In this document: positions 1 to 8,650 of the stretch, piece by piece
How the letters are laid out: each line of letters opens with the position of its first letter
Numbering within the stretch: position 1 is the first letter of the stretch
DNA from: an uncultured Hyphomicrobiales bacterium
Lineage (GTDB): Bacteria > Pseudomonadota > Alphaproteobacteria > Rhizobiales > Beijerinckiaceae
Assembly (NCBI GenBank): GCA_903847605.1
Contig: CAINED010000012.1
Location: 62,001-126,000 of the forward strand
Direction of reading: 5' to 3'
Length of the DNA: 64,000 bases
The notes under the pieces: model-generated
The model's input: the letters and a program-made list of their open reading frames with translations, nothing else
Told to the model about the DNA's origin: nothing
The model's database searches: none
Position numbers and translations under genes: made by a program

Positions 1-343
1 AGCGTTCCGGCGTCGCGAACGCCGTGCGCGGATCGATAATGGTCATATCGAGGCCGGCGACTTTCGCCATCGGCGCCAGCGCCTGCGAGATATGCACCGC
101 GCCGATCACGATGAGACGCACGGGCGGCGTCTGCACGGTGAGGAAATAGGTCTTGCCCTCGAATTCGACATTGCCGCTCTTGCCCGAACGCAGCGCTGCA
201 TCGAGCGCGTCCTCCATGGCATCGCCGGCGATGGCCTCGCCCATGACGAGCCGTTGTTCGCCGCTTGCGGTATCGGTGATCAGGATCGCCGCGCGGCGTT
301 CCGCGCGCGACCTGTTCAGCGCCGAGAGAAGTTCGAGTTTCAT
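1..343 (-). CDS. XdhC-family protein, C-terminal-type domain (partial, cut by window edge)
   Basis: An open frame starts at an ATG (341-343) that overlaps the TGA of the upstream gene (TGATG) and runs off the left edge after about 114 residues. The visible part has a first segment resembling a second XdhC/CoxI-like module and then PVRLIVIGAVHISQALAPMA, the beta-strand and turn that opens the Rossmann-type XdhC_C domain. In the family such proteins bind molybdenum cofactor and help insert it into xanthine-dehydrogenase-type enzymes. The tight overlap with the next gene shows the two are translated together. They are probably the CoxI/CoxF-like maturation partners of the cox cluster 8 kb away, but that link is inference. 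The C-terminus is not visible. Confidence 0.8.
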   Translation of the reverse strand, partial: MKLELLSALNRSRAERRAAILITDTASGEQRLVMGEAIAGDAMEDALDAALRSGKSGNVEFEGKTYFLTVQTPPVRLIVIGAVHISQALAPMAKVAGLDMTIIDPRTAFATPER

Positions 344-666
344 CAGTTCACCTTCTCGACGAAAACCCTGATCTTGCCGCCACAGGAAAGGCCGACACGC
401 CACGCCGTCTCGTCGGCGACGCCGAATTCGAGCGTGCGCGCCTTGCCGTCGCCGATCACGTCGATGGCTTCGGTGATGACAGCGCCCTCGACACAGCCGC
501 CGGACACCGAGCCGAGGAAATTCCCTTCCTCATCGATGACAAGGTGAGAACCTACAGGACGTGGCGCGGAGCCCCAGGTCTCCACCACGGTGGCGATGGC
601 CACGCCCTTGCCGGCTTTGCGCCAGTCCTCGGCACGGGCCAGAATGTCGTCGTCGCTCGCAAGCAT
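343..666 (-). CDS. XdhC/CoxI N-terminal-domain protein
   Basis: A 107-residue protein made only of the XdhC_CoxI N-terminal domain. It has the typical segments KGVAIATVVETWGSAPRPVG, SVSGGCVEGAVI and a C-terminal FGVADETAWRVGLSCGGKI. The two cysteines in SGGCVEG and LSCGG are the family's conserved ones. XdhC proteins hold and sulfurate molybdenum cofactor before its insertion into xanthine-dehydrogenase-family enzymes. Full XdhC proteins fuse this domain to a Rossmann domain; here the two parts are separate overlapping genes, as in many cox clusters. Translation overlaps the following gene by one base. The likely client is the CoxLMS-type enzyme encoded at 11.4-15.1 kb, which is inference. 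Confidence 0.85.
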   Translation of the reverse strand: MLASDDDILARAEDWRKAGKGVAIATVVETWGSAPRPVGSHLVIDEEGNFLGSVSGGCVEGAVITEAIDVIGDGKARTLEFGVADETAWRVGLSCGGKIRVFVEKVN

Positions 667-688
667 GAGACCTCCATCTGAAATTCGT

Positions 689-704
689 TATATCCTATGA
701 TATA
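689..704. promoter_or_regulatory. Inverted repeat upstream of XdhC gene, possible operator
   Basis: TATATC-CTAT-GATATA is a perfect 6-base inverted repeat, 22 bases upstream of the ATG at 666, in an otherwise GC-rich region. Its place fits an operator or a core promoter for the XdhC pair. No regulator is identified nearby. Confidence 0.35.
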
Positions 705-788
705 TAGCGCGTGAGCCGCGCTTTGGCCACCCGGCGATTTGATGGATGCCCTGCGTCGGCGGAACGGAGCCGCTACGTGCTGCTTCGC

Positions 789-2144
789 TCAACGGCAGCG
801 GGCTGCCTCCTCGACTTGCGTGATCGCACAGTCGGACGTGAAGCCAGACGCCTGCGGCGTCACCACCACCGTCACGAAAGACTTTCCCTTCAGGTTGGCT
901 AAGATCGCCGCATTCACCGTTTCGACCGACAGCGCGGCTACGCGTTGCAGGGCTGTCGCAACGTGATCGGCAGGCCGGCCCGTCAGTTGCGCATTGCGCA
1001 GCAGCGACGCGATGCTGGAAGGGCGGCGGAATGCTTCCTGCAGTTCGGAAGTCAGTTTCGATTGTTCGGCGCTCAACTCGTCAGCGGTTATGCCCTTGTC
1101 GATCATCGCCGCGAATTCCGCTCTCATCGCCGCCAGCGCCTCCACGCCTTTCTCATGCGCAACAGCCGCCGACAACGAGAGGATATAAGGCGTCTCGACC
1201 GGCGACAGCAGTTGCGCCGATGCGCCGTAGCTGGCGCCAAGCTTCTCGCGCACCGCCTTGAAGAGACGCAAACGCAGCACACGCGCAGCAACTTGCCCGG
1301 CTGCGAGTTCATGATCCGGCTTGAAGCCGGTCCAGCCGATGATCAGAAGTTGCGTCTGCGGCGCCGTCTTTTCGAGCACGGCGGTTTTCTGAACTTCCGC
1401 GCGCGCAAACTCACCGCGCTTGAAGTCCTTTCCACGCGCCGGCAGGCCTGCGAACAGCTTGTCGATCTGTTCGCCAATATCATCGGGAGGCAATCGGCCA
1501 GCTGCGGAGATCATGAGGCCTTCGCGCGCAAAGACAGCCGAGCGCCACGCGGCAATATCTTCAACCGACACATCGTCGTAAACGGCGGGCGAACCGGCGT
1601 GCCAATCCAGCAGCGGGCTATCGCCATGCAGAAGGTAAGCGGAGGTTCGATGGGCAAGCACACTTGCATTCGACGATTGCTGCCGCAAGCTCGCACGATA
1701 TTGCTGGCGCAATTCCTCCAGCCTTGCGGGCTCCAGCGCCGGCTCAGCGAGAACCTTCGCAAACAACGCGATGGCATCGGCAATCTTGCCATGCGGCGCC
1801 ACCACGCCACCCATCGTGTAACTTGGGCTCGACACGAGAGATAGCCGCGCGCGGAAATCCTTCAGATCTTCGGCGAATTCGCCGCGCGACATCCCCTTGG
1901 GCCCCTGCAGGATGAGATTGGGCCCGAGCGACGAGAGCCCCTGCCCCTTGGCGCGCCCAAATGCAAAACCATCCCGCCATCCGAACTGGATCGTTTGCTC
2001 CTGCGCGTCGGGAAGATGCGCATAGCGGAATGAGAGGCCGCCTGGCGTGACGTGATCTGTGATAGCGGCCTGCGCGCCGGCGCCGCTCGCCACTGCGCAC
2101 ATGCCAAGGATAAGCGTGGCGAACCACACACGGAAAACTTTCAT
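789..2144 (-). CDS. M16-family peptidase-like protein, non-catalytic partner
   Basis: A 451-residue exported protein with a signal peptide ([26 protein letters not shown]). It has the M16 (insulinase/processing peptidase) fold pattern, with segments such as QLLIIGWTGFKPDHELAAGQ and LRLRLFKAVREKLGASYGAS, the latter close to the family's R/Y motif. I see no HxxEH zinc site, so it should be the non-catalytic subunit that pairs with the upstream M16 gene. The genes overlap by four bases (ATGA), indicating translational coupling and a heterodimer. Location is probably periplasmic. The substrate cannot be told from sequence. Confidence 0.85.
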   Translation of the reverse strand: MKVFRVWFATLILGMCAVASGAGAQAAITDHVTPGGLSFRYAHLPDAQEQTIQFGWRDGFAFGRAKGQGLSSLGPNLILQGPKGMSRGEFAEDLKDFRARLSLVSSPSYTMGGVVAPHGKIADAIALFAKVLAEPALEPARLEELRQQYRASLRQQSSNASVLAHRTSAYLLHGDSPLLDWHAGSPAVYDDVSVEDIAAWRSAVFAREGLMISAAGRLPPDDIGEQIDKLFAGLPARGKDFKRGEFARAEVQKTAVLEKTAPQTQLLIIGWTGFKPDHELAAGQVAARVLRLRLFKAVREKLGASYGASAQLLSPVETPYILSLSAAVAHEKGVEALAAMRAEFAAMIDKGITADELSAEQSKLTSELQEAFRRPSSIASLLRNAQLTGRPADHVATALQRVAALSVETVNAAILANLKGKSFVTVVVTPQASGFTSDCAITQVEEAARCR

Positions 2145-3487
2145 TTCAAACTTTCCTCTCCCAGCAATGTGCCGGTGACGACACGGCCGGGCGCAGACGC
2201 GGCGCTTGCAAGCGCGCGCAGATTCTCACGAGTTACTTCTTTTATTCGCTCGGGATATCTTTCCAGCTCTTGATAGTTATAGCCCGCCGCCAGCCAGCCA
2301 ACGAGGCGGCCATAGACGCGCGAAGGTTCGCCATCTGCCTCCGCGCGCGAATCGGCAAAGCGCGTCTTGATGCGGGCGATATTGCGGTCGGAAAATTCGA
2401 TCTTCGCGAGGTTGCCGACATAATCCGCGAACGCCTCCGACAACACCGCAGGAGCGATGCCCGGCGCCGGCCGCGCGGAGATCGCGAGCTGATACACTCC
2501 AGCGGCGACCCGCGATACGGAAACACCGGGCGCGGAATGGGAGAGCTTTTTCTGTTCGACCACGGATTCGTAAAGCGAGCCCGGCAATTGCGTCGAAAGC
2601 AGATTGGAGAGCACATTCGCAACAGCACGGCCCGTGTACTCATCGACTTCGGCAAAGCGGAAAAGCTTGCGAAAGGTCACGCTCGGCGTCGCAGATTGCG
2701 GGTCCTTATCGGAAACATGCTCGAAGCGCGGTTCGACATCCGGAGCACTGGACAATGCGCGCGCCGGCATTTGTGCGGCAGGTAGGCCGGAAATATGTTT
2801 TTCCACGATGGCGCGCAGCGCATCAGGCTCTATGTCGCCCTTTACCAGGAACCAGACATTGTTGATGTGATACCATGCGCGGTGAAAGGCGCGCGCATCT
2901 TCAATTTGCAATTTCGCGATCGACTCGCGCGTTCCGATTGGCCATTGGCCGAAAGGATGTTGCTGGTAGAGCGCAAGATCGAGCCGCCGAGAAAAGCGCG
3001 CAGACGCTGAAGAGCCGAGACGCCAGTCATGTTCCTGCAACACCACGTTACGCTCGCGCGCCGCATCGTCAGGCGTGATCTCGAAGTCGCGCAGACGCGC
3101 TGCATAGAAGGAGAACAACTTCTCCAGCGTTTCCTGCGGCCCGTCCTTTCGCGCCGGCACGGAATGCGTATAGGCAGTCGCACGCTGGTTGGTCCAACCG
3201 TTTGAGCGCGCATCCGGCAGGAAACGCAGCGCAATATCGGCATTCTGAGCGTTACGCCCGACGAGAATGAGATGTTCGAGATAATGCGCAATGCCGCGGC
3301 TGACGCCGCCTGGCTCATCCGCTGAACCTGCATTGACGATCATCTGAAACTCTGTCGGCGTGCCCGCCTTGTCGCGCACGAGGAATACGCGTTCGGAAAT
3401 TCGGATTTCCTGATGGTCCGCCGCGAATACTGCGGCAGGAACGGCGTATGCGAGAAGCAGAAGCAAAACGCGCAAAAGCGATTTCAT
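2141..3487 (-). CDS. Zinc-dependent M16 peptidase, catalytic subunit
   Basis: A 448-residue protein with a clear signal peptide (MKSLLRVLLLLLAYAVPAAVFA). The inverted zinc motif HxxEH is present as H68-Y-L-E71-H72, and a downstream Glu in ERNVVLQEHDWR (about residues 144-151) can supply the third ligand. This is the active partner in periplasmic M16 pairs such as those called pitrilysin-like or PqqF/YmxG-like. The following gene encodes the inactive partner and overlaps by four bases. The 217-base gap to the divergent sorbosone dehydrogenase gene holds the promoters of both. A link to PQQ processing is tempting because the divergent gene is PQQ-type, but no pqqA peptide gene is present, so I do not claim it. 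Confidence 0.9.
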   Translation of the reverse strand: MKSLLRVLLLLLAYAVPAAVFAADHQEIRISERVFLVRDKAGTPTEFQMIVNAGSADEPGGVSRGIAHYLEHLILVGRNAQNADIALRFLPDARSNGWTNQRATAYTHSVPARKDGPQETLEKLFSFYAARLRDFEITPDDAARERNVVLQEHDWRLGSSASARFSRRLDLALYQQHPFGQWPIGTRESIAKLQIEDARAFHRAWYHINNVWFLVKGDIEPDALRAIVEKHISGLPAAQMPARALSSAPDVEPRFEHVSDKDPQSATPSVTFRKLFRFAEVDEYTGRAVANVLSNLLSTQLPGSLYESVVEQKKLSHSAPGVSVSRVAAGVYQLAISARPAPGIAPAVLSEAFADYVGNLAKIEFSDRNIARIKTRFADSRAEADGEPSRVYGRLVGWLAAGYNYQELERYPERIKEVTRENLRALASAASAPGRVVTGTLLGEESLK

Positions 3488-3704
3488 TGAAATCCGTCGC
3501 CCCTTTCAGGAGATGTAGCCCCAGATTACCCGCTTTATGGCTGCCTCGCAAAAGACCGCCCATTTTATGAAAATTTCGCCTCCCACTTCTGCAAATTCAT
3601 GCAAATTGCTCATTCCATTCAGGCGATTGAAAGCGCCATCGAGCCGCCCTAAAGTCGCGGGGGAAAGCGGGCGCTGGGAGTCGCCTGCTTCGAGGGAGGA
3701 CGCC

Positions 3705-4952
3705 ATGCAGGCACGTTATCTGACATCCACAGCTTTGGCCGCGGCCGTTTACGCGATCGGCGCAACGCTCGCCATCGCGCAAGCGCCGCCGGGCATGAGC
3801 AATATCGACAAGTCCGATCCGAAAGCGAGCAAGCAGGATACGAACCTGCGTCCGCATCCAACGCCGCCACTCGCTACCCCCGCCGAAAAACTGCCGGTCG
3901 ACAAGATCAAGCTGCCCGCAGGATTCAAGGCCGAAGTCTGGTCGAGCGGACACCCCGGCGCACGCACGATGGCGCGCGGCGACAAGGGCACCATTTTCAT
4001 GGGCACGCGCGTCATCGGCCGCGTCTATGCGATCACCGAGAAGGACGGCAAGCGCGAGGTAAAGGTTCTGTTGCAAGGCCTGACGCAACCCAACGGCCTC
4101 GCCTTCAAGGACGGCTCGCTCTATGTCTTCGCCATCAATCGCGTGCTGCGCTACGACAAGATTGAGGAAAGCCTCGACAAGGCCCCGGAGCCTGTGGAAC
4201 TCACGGCTACCTATAATCTCCCGCCCGAGATTCATCACAACTGGAAGTACGTCGACTTCGGCCCCGACGGGAAGATGTATGTGCAGGTCGGCGCCAACTG
4301 CAACATCTGCGAGATCAATCCCGGCGTACACGGGCAGATCCGCCGTTACAATGCCGACGGCACAGGCATGGAAATCGTCGCGCGCGGCGTACGCAACACC
4401 GTCGGCTTCCACTGGCATCCGCAAACGAAAGAGCTCTGGTTCACCGACAACGGCCGCGACTGGGCCGGCAACGCCGGACCCGAGGATGAATTGAACCGCC
4501 TGCCCAAGGGGCAGGAAGGGGCCAATTTCGGCTTTCCCTATTGCCATGCCAATGGCGTTGCCGATCCCGATGTGAAACGTCCTAATCCCTGCGCCGGCGT
4601 CGTCATGCCCGCCGCGACTCTCGGGCCTCACGCCGCCGGCCTCGGCATCAAGTTCTACACGGGCAAGATGTTCCCGGCGAATTATCAGAACGTCGCCTTC
4701 GTCGCGCGGCGCGGGTCCTGGAATCGCGAACAGAAGTTCGGCTACGATGTCGTGATTGCGCGTCCGCAAGGCAACGGCAAGGCGCGCATCGAACCGTTCC
4801 TGACCGGCCTGCTCGATAATCAGAAGAACGAATTCTATGGCCGTCCGACCTACGTCCTGGAGATGCCCGATGGCGCGCTGCTCGTTTCCGACGAGCAGAA
4901 CGGCGCGGTCTATCGCATCAGCTATGCGCCGCAGCGCTCGGCCGCGCGCTGA
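3705..4952 (+). CDS. PQQ-dependent sugar (L-sorbosone-type) dehydrogenase
   Basis: A 415-residue exported beta-propeller dehydrogenase. The ATG at 3705 follows the ribosome site GAGGGAGGA and gives a signal peptide (MQARYLTSTALAAAVYAIGATLAIAQA); the frame is open further upstream but lacks such a site. Propeller segments include LTQPNGLAFKDGSLYVFAI, VDFGPDGKMYVQVGANCN, RGVRNTVGFHWHPQTKELWF and TDNGRDW, typical of the soluble glucose/sorbosone dehydrogenase family, where PQQ and calcium bind in the centre. The enzyme would oxidise an aldose or aldehyde in the periplasm and give electrons to a cytochrome. The diheme cytochrome gene starts five bases after its stop. Exact substrate unknown. Confidence 0.87.
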   Translation: MQARYLTSTALAAAVYAIGATLAIAQAPPGMSNIDKSDPKASKQDTNLRPHPTPPLATPAEKLPVDKIKLPAGFKAEVWSSGHPGARTMARGDKGTIFMGTRVIGRVYAITEKDGKREVKVLLQGLTQPNGLAFKDGSLYVFAINRVLRYDKIEESLDKAPEPVELTATYNLPPEIHHNWKYVDFGPDGKMYVQVGANCNICEINPGVHGQIRRYNADGTGMEIVARGVRNTVGFHWHPQTKELWFTDNGRDWAGNAGPEDELNRLPKGQEGANFGFPYCHANGVADPDVKRPNPCAGVVMPAATLGPHAAGLGIKFYTGKMFPANYQNVAFVARRGSWNREQKFGYDVVIARPQGNGKARIEPFLTGLLDNQKNEFYGRPTYVLEMPDGALLVSDEQNGAVYRISYAPQRSAAR

Positions 4953-4957
4953 TCGCT

Positions 4958-5560
4958 ATGAAGCGCGTACCATATTTGGCGCCGCCGGCCTTCGCGCTGG
5001 CGGCGCTGGTCCTGTCGGCGCTCATCGGCGCGGGCGCACCGGCCTTCGCGCAGACGATGCTTTTCAAGGATCGCGTGGAACAATGCGCCGCCTGCCACGG
5101 CGCGGATGGGAACTCGACAATCGAGAATATCCCCTCGCTGGCCGGCCAGCCCGAATTCTTCGTTATGAACCAGCTGGTCCTCATGCGTGAAGGCGTGCGT
5201 CCGGTCGAGCAAATGCTGCCTTTCGTGAAGGATTTGACGGATCCGGAGATCATGGCGCTGGCAGCCTATTTCGGGATGCGGACGCCCCGGCTTGAGGGGA
5301 CGAAACCTGATCCCGCGCTTGCGCAACGAGGCCAGGCCTTGTCGGAGAGATTGCGTTGCGGCTCCTGCCACAATCAGGATTTCTCCGGCGACCAGCAGAT
5401 GCCCCGCATCGCCAAACAGCGCATCGACTATATGGCGGCCGCCATGCGCGATTACCGCGACAACAAACGCAAGGGCGCCGACACCGCGATGAGCGCCGTC
5501 GTCTTTGGGCTCAGCGATGCGGATATCGACGCGCTCGCGCATTATGCGGCGTCAAAATAA
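4958..5560 (+). CDS. Diheme cytochrome c (cytochrome c4-like)
   Basis: A 200-residue exported cytochrome with signal peptide ending near AFA-QT (residue 32). Two covalent haem motifs are visible: C43-A-A-C46-H47 and C134-G-S-C137-H138, one per domain, with candidate Met ligands in each half. This two-domain layout is that of cytochrome c4 or of c subunits attached to quinoprotein dehydrogenases. It starts five bases after the PQQ dehydrogenase, so it is very probably co-translated and is the likely electron acceptor of that enzyme, passing electrons on to a terminal oxidase. The pairing with the dehydrogenase is inference from position. Confidence 0.88.
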   Translation: MKRVPYLAPPAFALAALVLSALIGAGAPAFAQTMLFKDRVEQCAACHGADGNSTIENIPSLAGQPEFFVMNQLVLMREGVRPVEQMLPFVKDLTDPEIMALAAYFGMRTPRLEGTKPDPALAQRGQALSERLRCGSCHNQDFSGDQQMPRIAKQRIDYMAAAMRDYRDNKRKGADTAMSAVVFGLSDADIDALAHYAASK

Positions 5561-5573
5561 AGCGGGCTCGACC

Positions 5574-6176
5574 ATGAATGACAATGAAGCCAAACGAACC
5601 ATCCGCGACATCGTCGAAAGCTGGGCGATCTGGCGCGACAGTGGTCAATGGGAAAAACTCGCGACGTGCTGGCATGCGGACGGGCGCATGGTCGCGACGT
5701 GGTTCACCGGTTCCGTCGAACAATTCGTCGCGGGCTGCAAGGCGAACTGGGATCGTGGCGGCATGTCCTGCCATTTTCTCGGCGGCGTCGATATCGAGTT
5801 GAACGGCTCGCGCGCCATCGCCCAAACGAAGATGCAGATTCTCGGCCGCTCGAAACTCGAAGGCGTCATGTGCGACACTTGCTGCACCGGCCGATTCTAC
5901 GATTTCTTCGAGGAACGCGGCGGCCGCTGGGCCATCGTGCTGCGTCAACCGGTTTATGAAAAGGATCGCGCCGATCCCGTGAACCCGAACGACGCTTTCA
6001 CGCTGGACGAAAGTCTGGCCTCCCAGTTTCCGGTCGGCTATCGGCACCTCGCCTATGCGCAGACGCAGGAGGGTCGCACCGTGCGCCGCGATCTGCCCGG
6101 CCTGCGCGGGTCCGAGATCGAGGCGCTCTATGCGGAAGGCCGAGACTGGCTGGCAGGTCAGCCGCTGCGGCGATAG
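5574..6176 (+). CDS. NTF2/SnoaL-like domain protein
   Basis: A 200-residue soluble protein. I chose the ATG at 5574 because the open frame upstream overlaps the cytochrome gene and MNDNEAKRTIRDIVESWAIW begins the usual SnoaL/NTF2 N-terminal helix. The pattern W..sGqWekLatCWh.dG (about residues 20-35) is typical of nuclear transport factor 2-like, SnoaL-type proteins (ring-hydroxylating dioxygenase beta subunits, ketosteroid-isomerase-like folds). It is 13 bases after the cytochrome gene and likely in one operon with the dehydrogenase. Enzymatic role is unknown; a hydratase or isomerase acting on the oxidised sugar or on an aromatic is possible but not shown. Confidence 0.75.
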   Translation: MNDNEAKRTIRDIVESWAIWRDSGQWEKLATCWHADGRMVATWFTGSVEQFVAGCKANWDRGGMSCHFLGGVDIELNGSRAIAQTKMQILGRSKLEGVMCDTCCTGRFYDFFEERGGRWAIVLRQPVYEKDRADPVNPNDAFTLDESLASQFPVGYRHLAYAQTQEGRTVRRDLPGLRGSEIEALYAEGRDWLAGQPLRR

Positions 6177-6269
6177 CCAAGGGTCGATGGTTAGCAATTC
6201 GGAAACGCGCCTGATTTAACGTGTCGATGTGCGTGGGGGACATCCGCCCGCGGAAATACAGCAAGGCTC

Positions 6270-6677
6270 ATGCGCAAGTTGCTCTCCACCGTCTGCACCC
6301 TCATCGCGCTCGCCGGTTGCGCCACGCAACAGCCCTCCGCGCATTTCCGCGATCTCACGGAATCGGAGAAATCCGCGCTGCAAAGGTCGCTGCCGTCCAA
6401 CCTCGGCAATCCCTCAACGACGCAGTTTCGCTGGACGCCCGTCGTCTCATCGGCGCAGCGTGGCGCGCATGTCGGCTATTGTGCGGAAATCGACGCGCGC
6501 AATCCCGATGGCTCGCGCTCAGGCTATCGCCGTTTCTTCGCGCTGTTGATCCCCGATGCATCAGGCGCTTTGACGAGCGGCACGATTCAAGGCGTCGCCG
6601 CCAACTCCTCCGCCGGCGATCCCGCCGCCACGCAACGCGTGCAGGCGTCGTGCAGGCACTGGGGCTACGCGAGCTAG
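6270..6677 (+). CDS. Small lipoprotein, function unknown
   Basis: A 135-residue protein with a lipoprotein signal peptide: MRKLLSTVCTLIALAGC, lipobox LAGC with Cys17. The mature part has YCAEIDARNPDGSRSGYRRFFALL and ends with an isolated C..HWGYAS. I do not recognise a named domain. It should be anchored in a membrane facing the periplasm. It lies on the plus strand, 93 bases after the SnoaL-like gene, and is convergent with the flavin reductase gene. The ribosome site is weak (AAGG). Confidence 0.7.
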   Translation: MRKLLSTVCTLIALAGCATQQPSAHFRDLTESEKSALQRSLPSNLGNPSTTQFRWTPVVSSAQRGAHVGYCAEIDARNPDGSRSGYRRFFALLIPDASGALTSGTIQGVAANSSAGDPAATQRVQASCRHWGYAS

Positions 6678-6745
6678 CGCAACGGGCGCTCAAGTGCGCA
6701 GCGGTTGAGCGCGAAAAGTTGCGCCACTTATGAATTGCCGAGACT

Positions 6746-7408
6746 TCAAATATCCTCGAAATAGCTTCGATTGCTCGCCGCGCCCATTTCCACTTCCGGA
6801 CCTTCATAGGGCATGCCCGCGCGCATCGTCTCGTACGCTGCAACGAAGGTGTCGAAATATGGCGCGCCGGCAAAGGCGACGGGCTTGATCTTGTCCCAGA
6901 GAAGATAGCCCTTTTCGTTGATGCAATCGGCCCAGACGGATGCGGCCAGCACATTGCCGACGACCATCATGCGTCCCAGCCATTCCTTCGTCCAGACAAC
7001 CTCGCATTCGAAATGACGCGAACATTCCTCGATGCGCGGCGGCTTCACGCTCTGCGAAGGCAACTCGGTCAGGCCGGCTTTCTCGAGTTCGTTGACGCCC
7101 TTATCGAATGGCAGGCCGACGACGCGCACAGCTTCGAGAATCTTGCGCTCGAAGGAGGGCAGGTTCACCACGAATTCGTTGGTCTCCAGAATATTCGCGC
7201 GGGTGTGGCCCTTGAGCGAAGTGGTGAAGGCGATCTGCACGGGATTGTGCACGATGCGCACCGCGGTCGCATATGACGCTGCATTCACGCGGCCTTCCTT
7301 GTCGACGCTTGTCACTATCGCGACGTGGCCGCCCGGCGCCCAAAGGCGATCCCAGTATTTTTCCGGCTGGTATTTGATCTCGCGGCTCACGTCAGCTTCC
7401 TTTGTCAT
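6746..7408 (-). CDS. Flavin reductase-like (FMN-binding split barrel) protein
   Basis: A 220-residue protein of the flavin reductase/DIM6-NTAB family. Visible marks are GHVAIVTSVDKEGRVNAASY (N-terminal strand pair), NPVQIAFTTSLKGHTRANI (FMN phosphate region) and ETNEFVVNLPS, the conserved turn. These proteins bind FMN and either reduce it for a partner monooxygenase or act as small flavoproteins. No monooxygenase is adjacent, so a partner is not apparent. The ATG at 7408 has a poor ribosome site; a GTG six codons later (7390) is preceded by AAAGGAAG at good spacing and may be the real start. A CATCCCGG palindrome fragment lies directly upstream. Confidence 0.82.
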   Translation of the reverse strand: MTKEADVSREIKYQPEKYWDRLWAPGGHVAIVTSVDKEGRVNAASYATAVRIVHNPVQIAFTTSLKGHTRANILETNEFVVNLPSFERKILEAVRVVGLPFDKGVNELEKAGLTELPSQSVKPPRIEECSRHFECEVVWTKEWLGRMMVVGNVLAASVWADCINEKGYLLWDKIKPVAFAGAPYFDTFVAAYETMRAGMPYEGPEVEMGAASNRSYFEDI

Positions 7409-7456
7409 TATGTGTCATCCCGGCTGCAGCACGATGTCCGGGAAGGCAATTGCATC

Positions 7457-8482
7457 TCAATCGGCGCGCACGGCCTGTCTCGCCTTTTCGATCAGCGTTT
7501 GCGGCAGTTGATAGACGGCGCGCAGCTTCTTTTCCATCTCGATGCCAGACGTCGGCTTGATCGTGAGACGCAGCTTTGCAGCCTCGGCCAGGAATTCGGA
7601 ATCCTTCAGTGTCGCGTCGAAAGCGTTGCGCAGGATGAGCGCGCGATCGGCCGGAATGTCGGGCGGCGCGCCGAACGGGCGGCCCAGCGACTGGATGCCG
7701 AAGACAAGATCGAAGAGCCGCCGGTCGTCATCATTTTTCACGAAGGCGAAAGCGTGAGCGACGCCCTTGAGATCGGGATGCGGCTCGATACCCATTTGCA
7801 GGACAGGAATCAGTTCGCCGGAATCCACATCGCCCTGCCATTCCGATTGCACCGTCGAAAGCGGAATGCCGCAGATGCCATGCACCTCGTTCTTCAGCAT
7901 CGCGAGTCTGATGGAGGGCGAGCCCTTGTAGCCCTGGATGACCTTGATGTTGCCGCCGAGAAGATTTTTCACCGCGCGCGCCGTCTGGCTCAACGGACCG
8001 GCGACACCAGAGCCGGAAGCGCCGACCAGGGTTTCCTTATTGCGCATGTCCTCGAATGTGCGGATGCCCGAAATGCGCGTCGTCAGGCACAGCGCCACGC
8101 TTTCGTCCATGTTGCCGATCCATGTGAACTTCGTGACATCGAACTTGCCCTTGCCGTCGCCGAGCAGGGGATCGGCGAGACTGGATGGCGCGAACGTCGC
8201 CATGGCCGTGCCGTCCTTTGGCGCAACGCTATAGAGCCAGTTCGCGGAGACGAGGCCCACTGCGCCCAACATGTTCTGCGGCACCATCGTCGGATTGCCG
8301 GCAATGTGGCGGGGCATGTGACGGATCAGAGCGCGCGCATAGATATCGAAGCCCGCGCCGGGCTCATGGCCGATCACCATCGCAATCGACTTGCCGCGAT
8401 AGAAATCGCTGTCTTGCGCCTTCGCTCCACTCGTCGCCGCCAGCGCGATGCAGAGCGCCAGCCCATGCCGCCACAGCGCCAT
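7457..8482 (-). CDS. Tripartite tricarboxylate transporter substrate-binding protein (Bug/TctC family)
   Basis: A 341-residue periplasmic binding protein. The start at 8482 follows GGGGAGG and gives a signal peptide (MALWRHGLALCIALAATSGAKA). Family marks: FYRGKSIAMVIGHEPGAGFD (strand 1 and ligand loop), GNPTMVPQNMLGAVG, YSVAPKDGTAMATF and the second ligand loop LVGASGSGVAG. TctC/Bug proteins bind carboxylates or other small organics and usually feed TctAB. No TctA or TctB gene is present in the window, so this is an orphan. It resembles the proteins at 38669 and 61409 more than those at 25483 and 35057. The ligand is not predictable. Confidence 0.88.
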   Translation of the reverse strand: MALWRHGLALCIALAATSGAKAQDSDFYRGKSIAMVIGHEPGAGFDIYARALIRHMPRHIAGNPTMVPQNMLGAVGLVSANWLYSVAPKDGTAMATFAPSSLADPLLGDGKGKFDVTKFTWIGNMDESVALCLTTRISGIRTFEDMRNKETLVGASGSGVAGPLSQTARAVKNLLGGNIKVIQGYKGSPSIRLAMLKNEVHGICGIPLSTVQSEWQGDVDSGELIPVLQMGIEPHPDLKGVAHAFAFVKNDDDRRLFDLVFGIQSLGRPFGAPPDIPADRALILRNAFDATLKDSEFLAEAAKLRLTIKPTSGIEMEKKLRAVYQLPQTLIEKARQAVRAD

Positions 8483-8560
8483 CCCATCCTCCCCGATATG
8501 GCCGTGCTTGTTGATTGCTCTCAGTCTTGCACATGACGCCTGAGGTGTCATTAAGAGGAA

Positions 8561-8641
8561 TGTCATCTTGCAAAAATGCGCAGCGCTTAACCCGGGATCG
8601 CTCGCATCGGATATCCGATCCCGGCTCTCGCCGCGATGACA
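8561..8641. repeat. Dispersed CATCCCGG palindromic element, diverged copy
   Basis: About 81 bases from TGTCATCTTGC to GCGATGACA, with internal GGGATCG and CGATCCC arms facing each other. It aligns by eye, in the same orientation, with the element at 39716-39804 and inverted with that at 11252-11349. It fills the gap between the Bug gene and the VWA gene. Confidence 0.6.
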
Positions 8642-8650
8642 TCGCCGATA

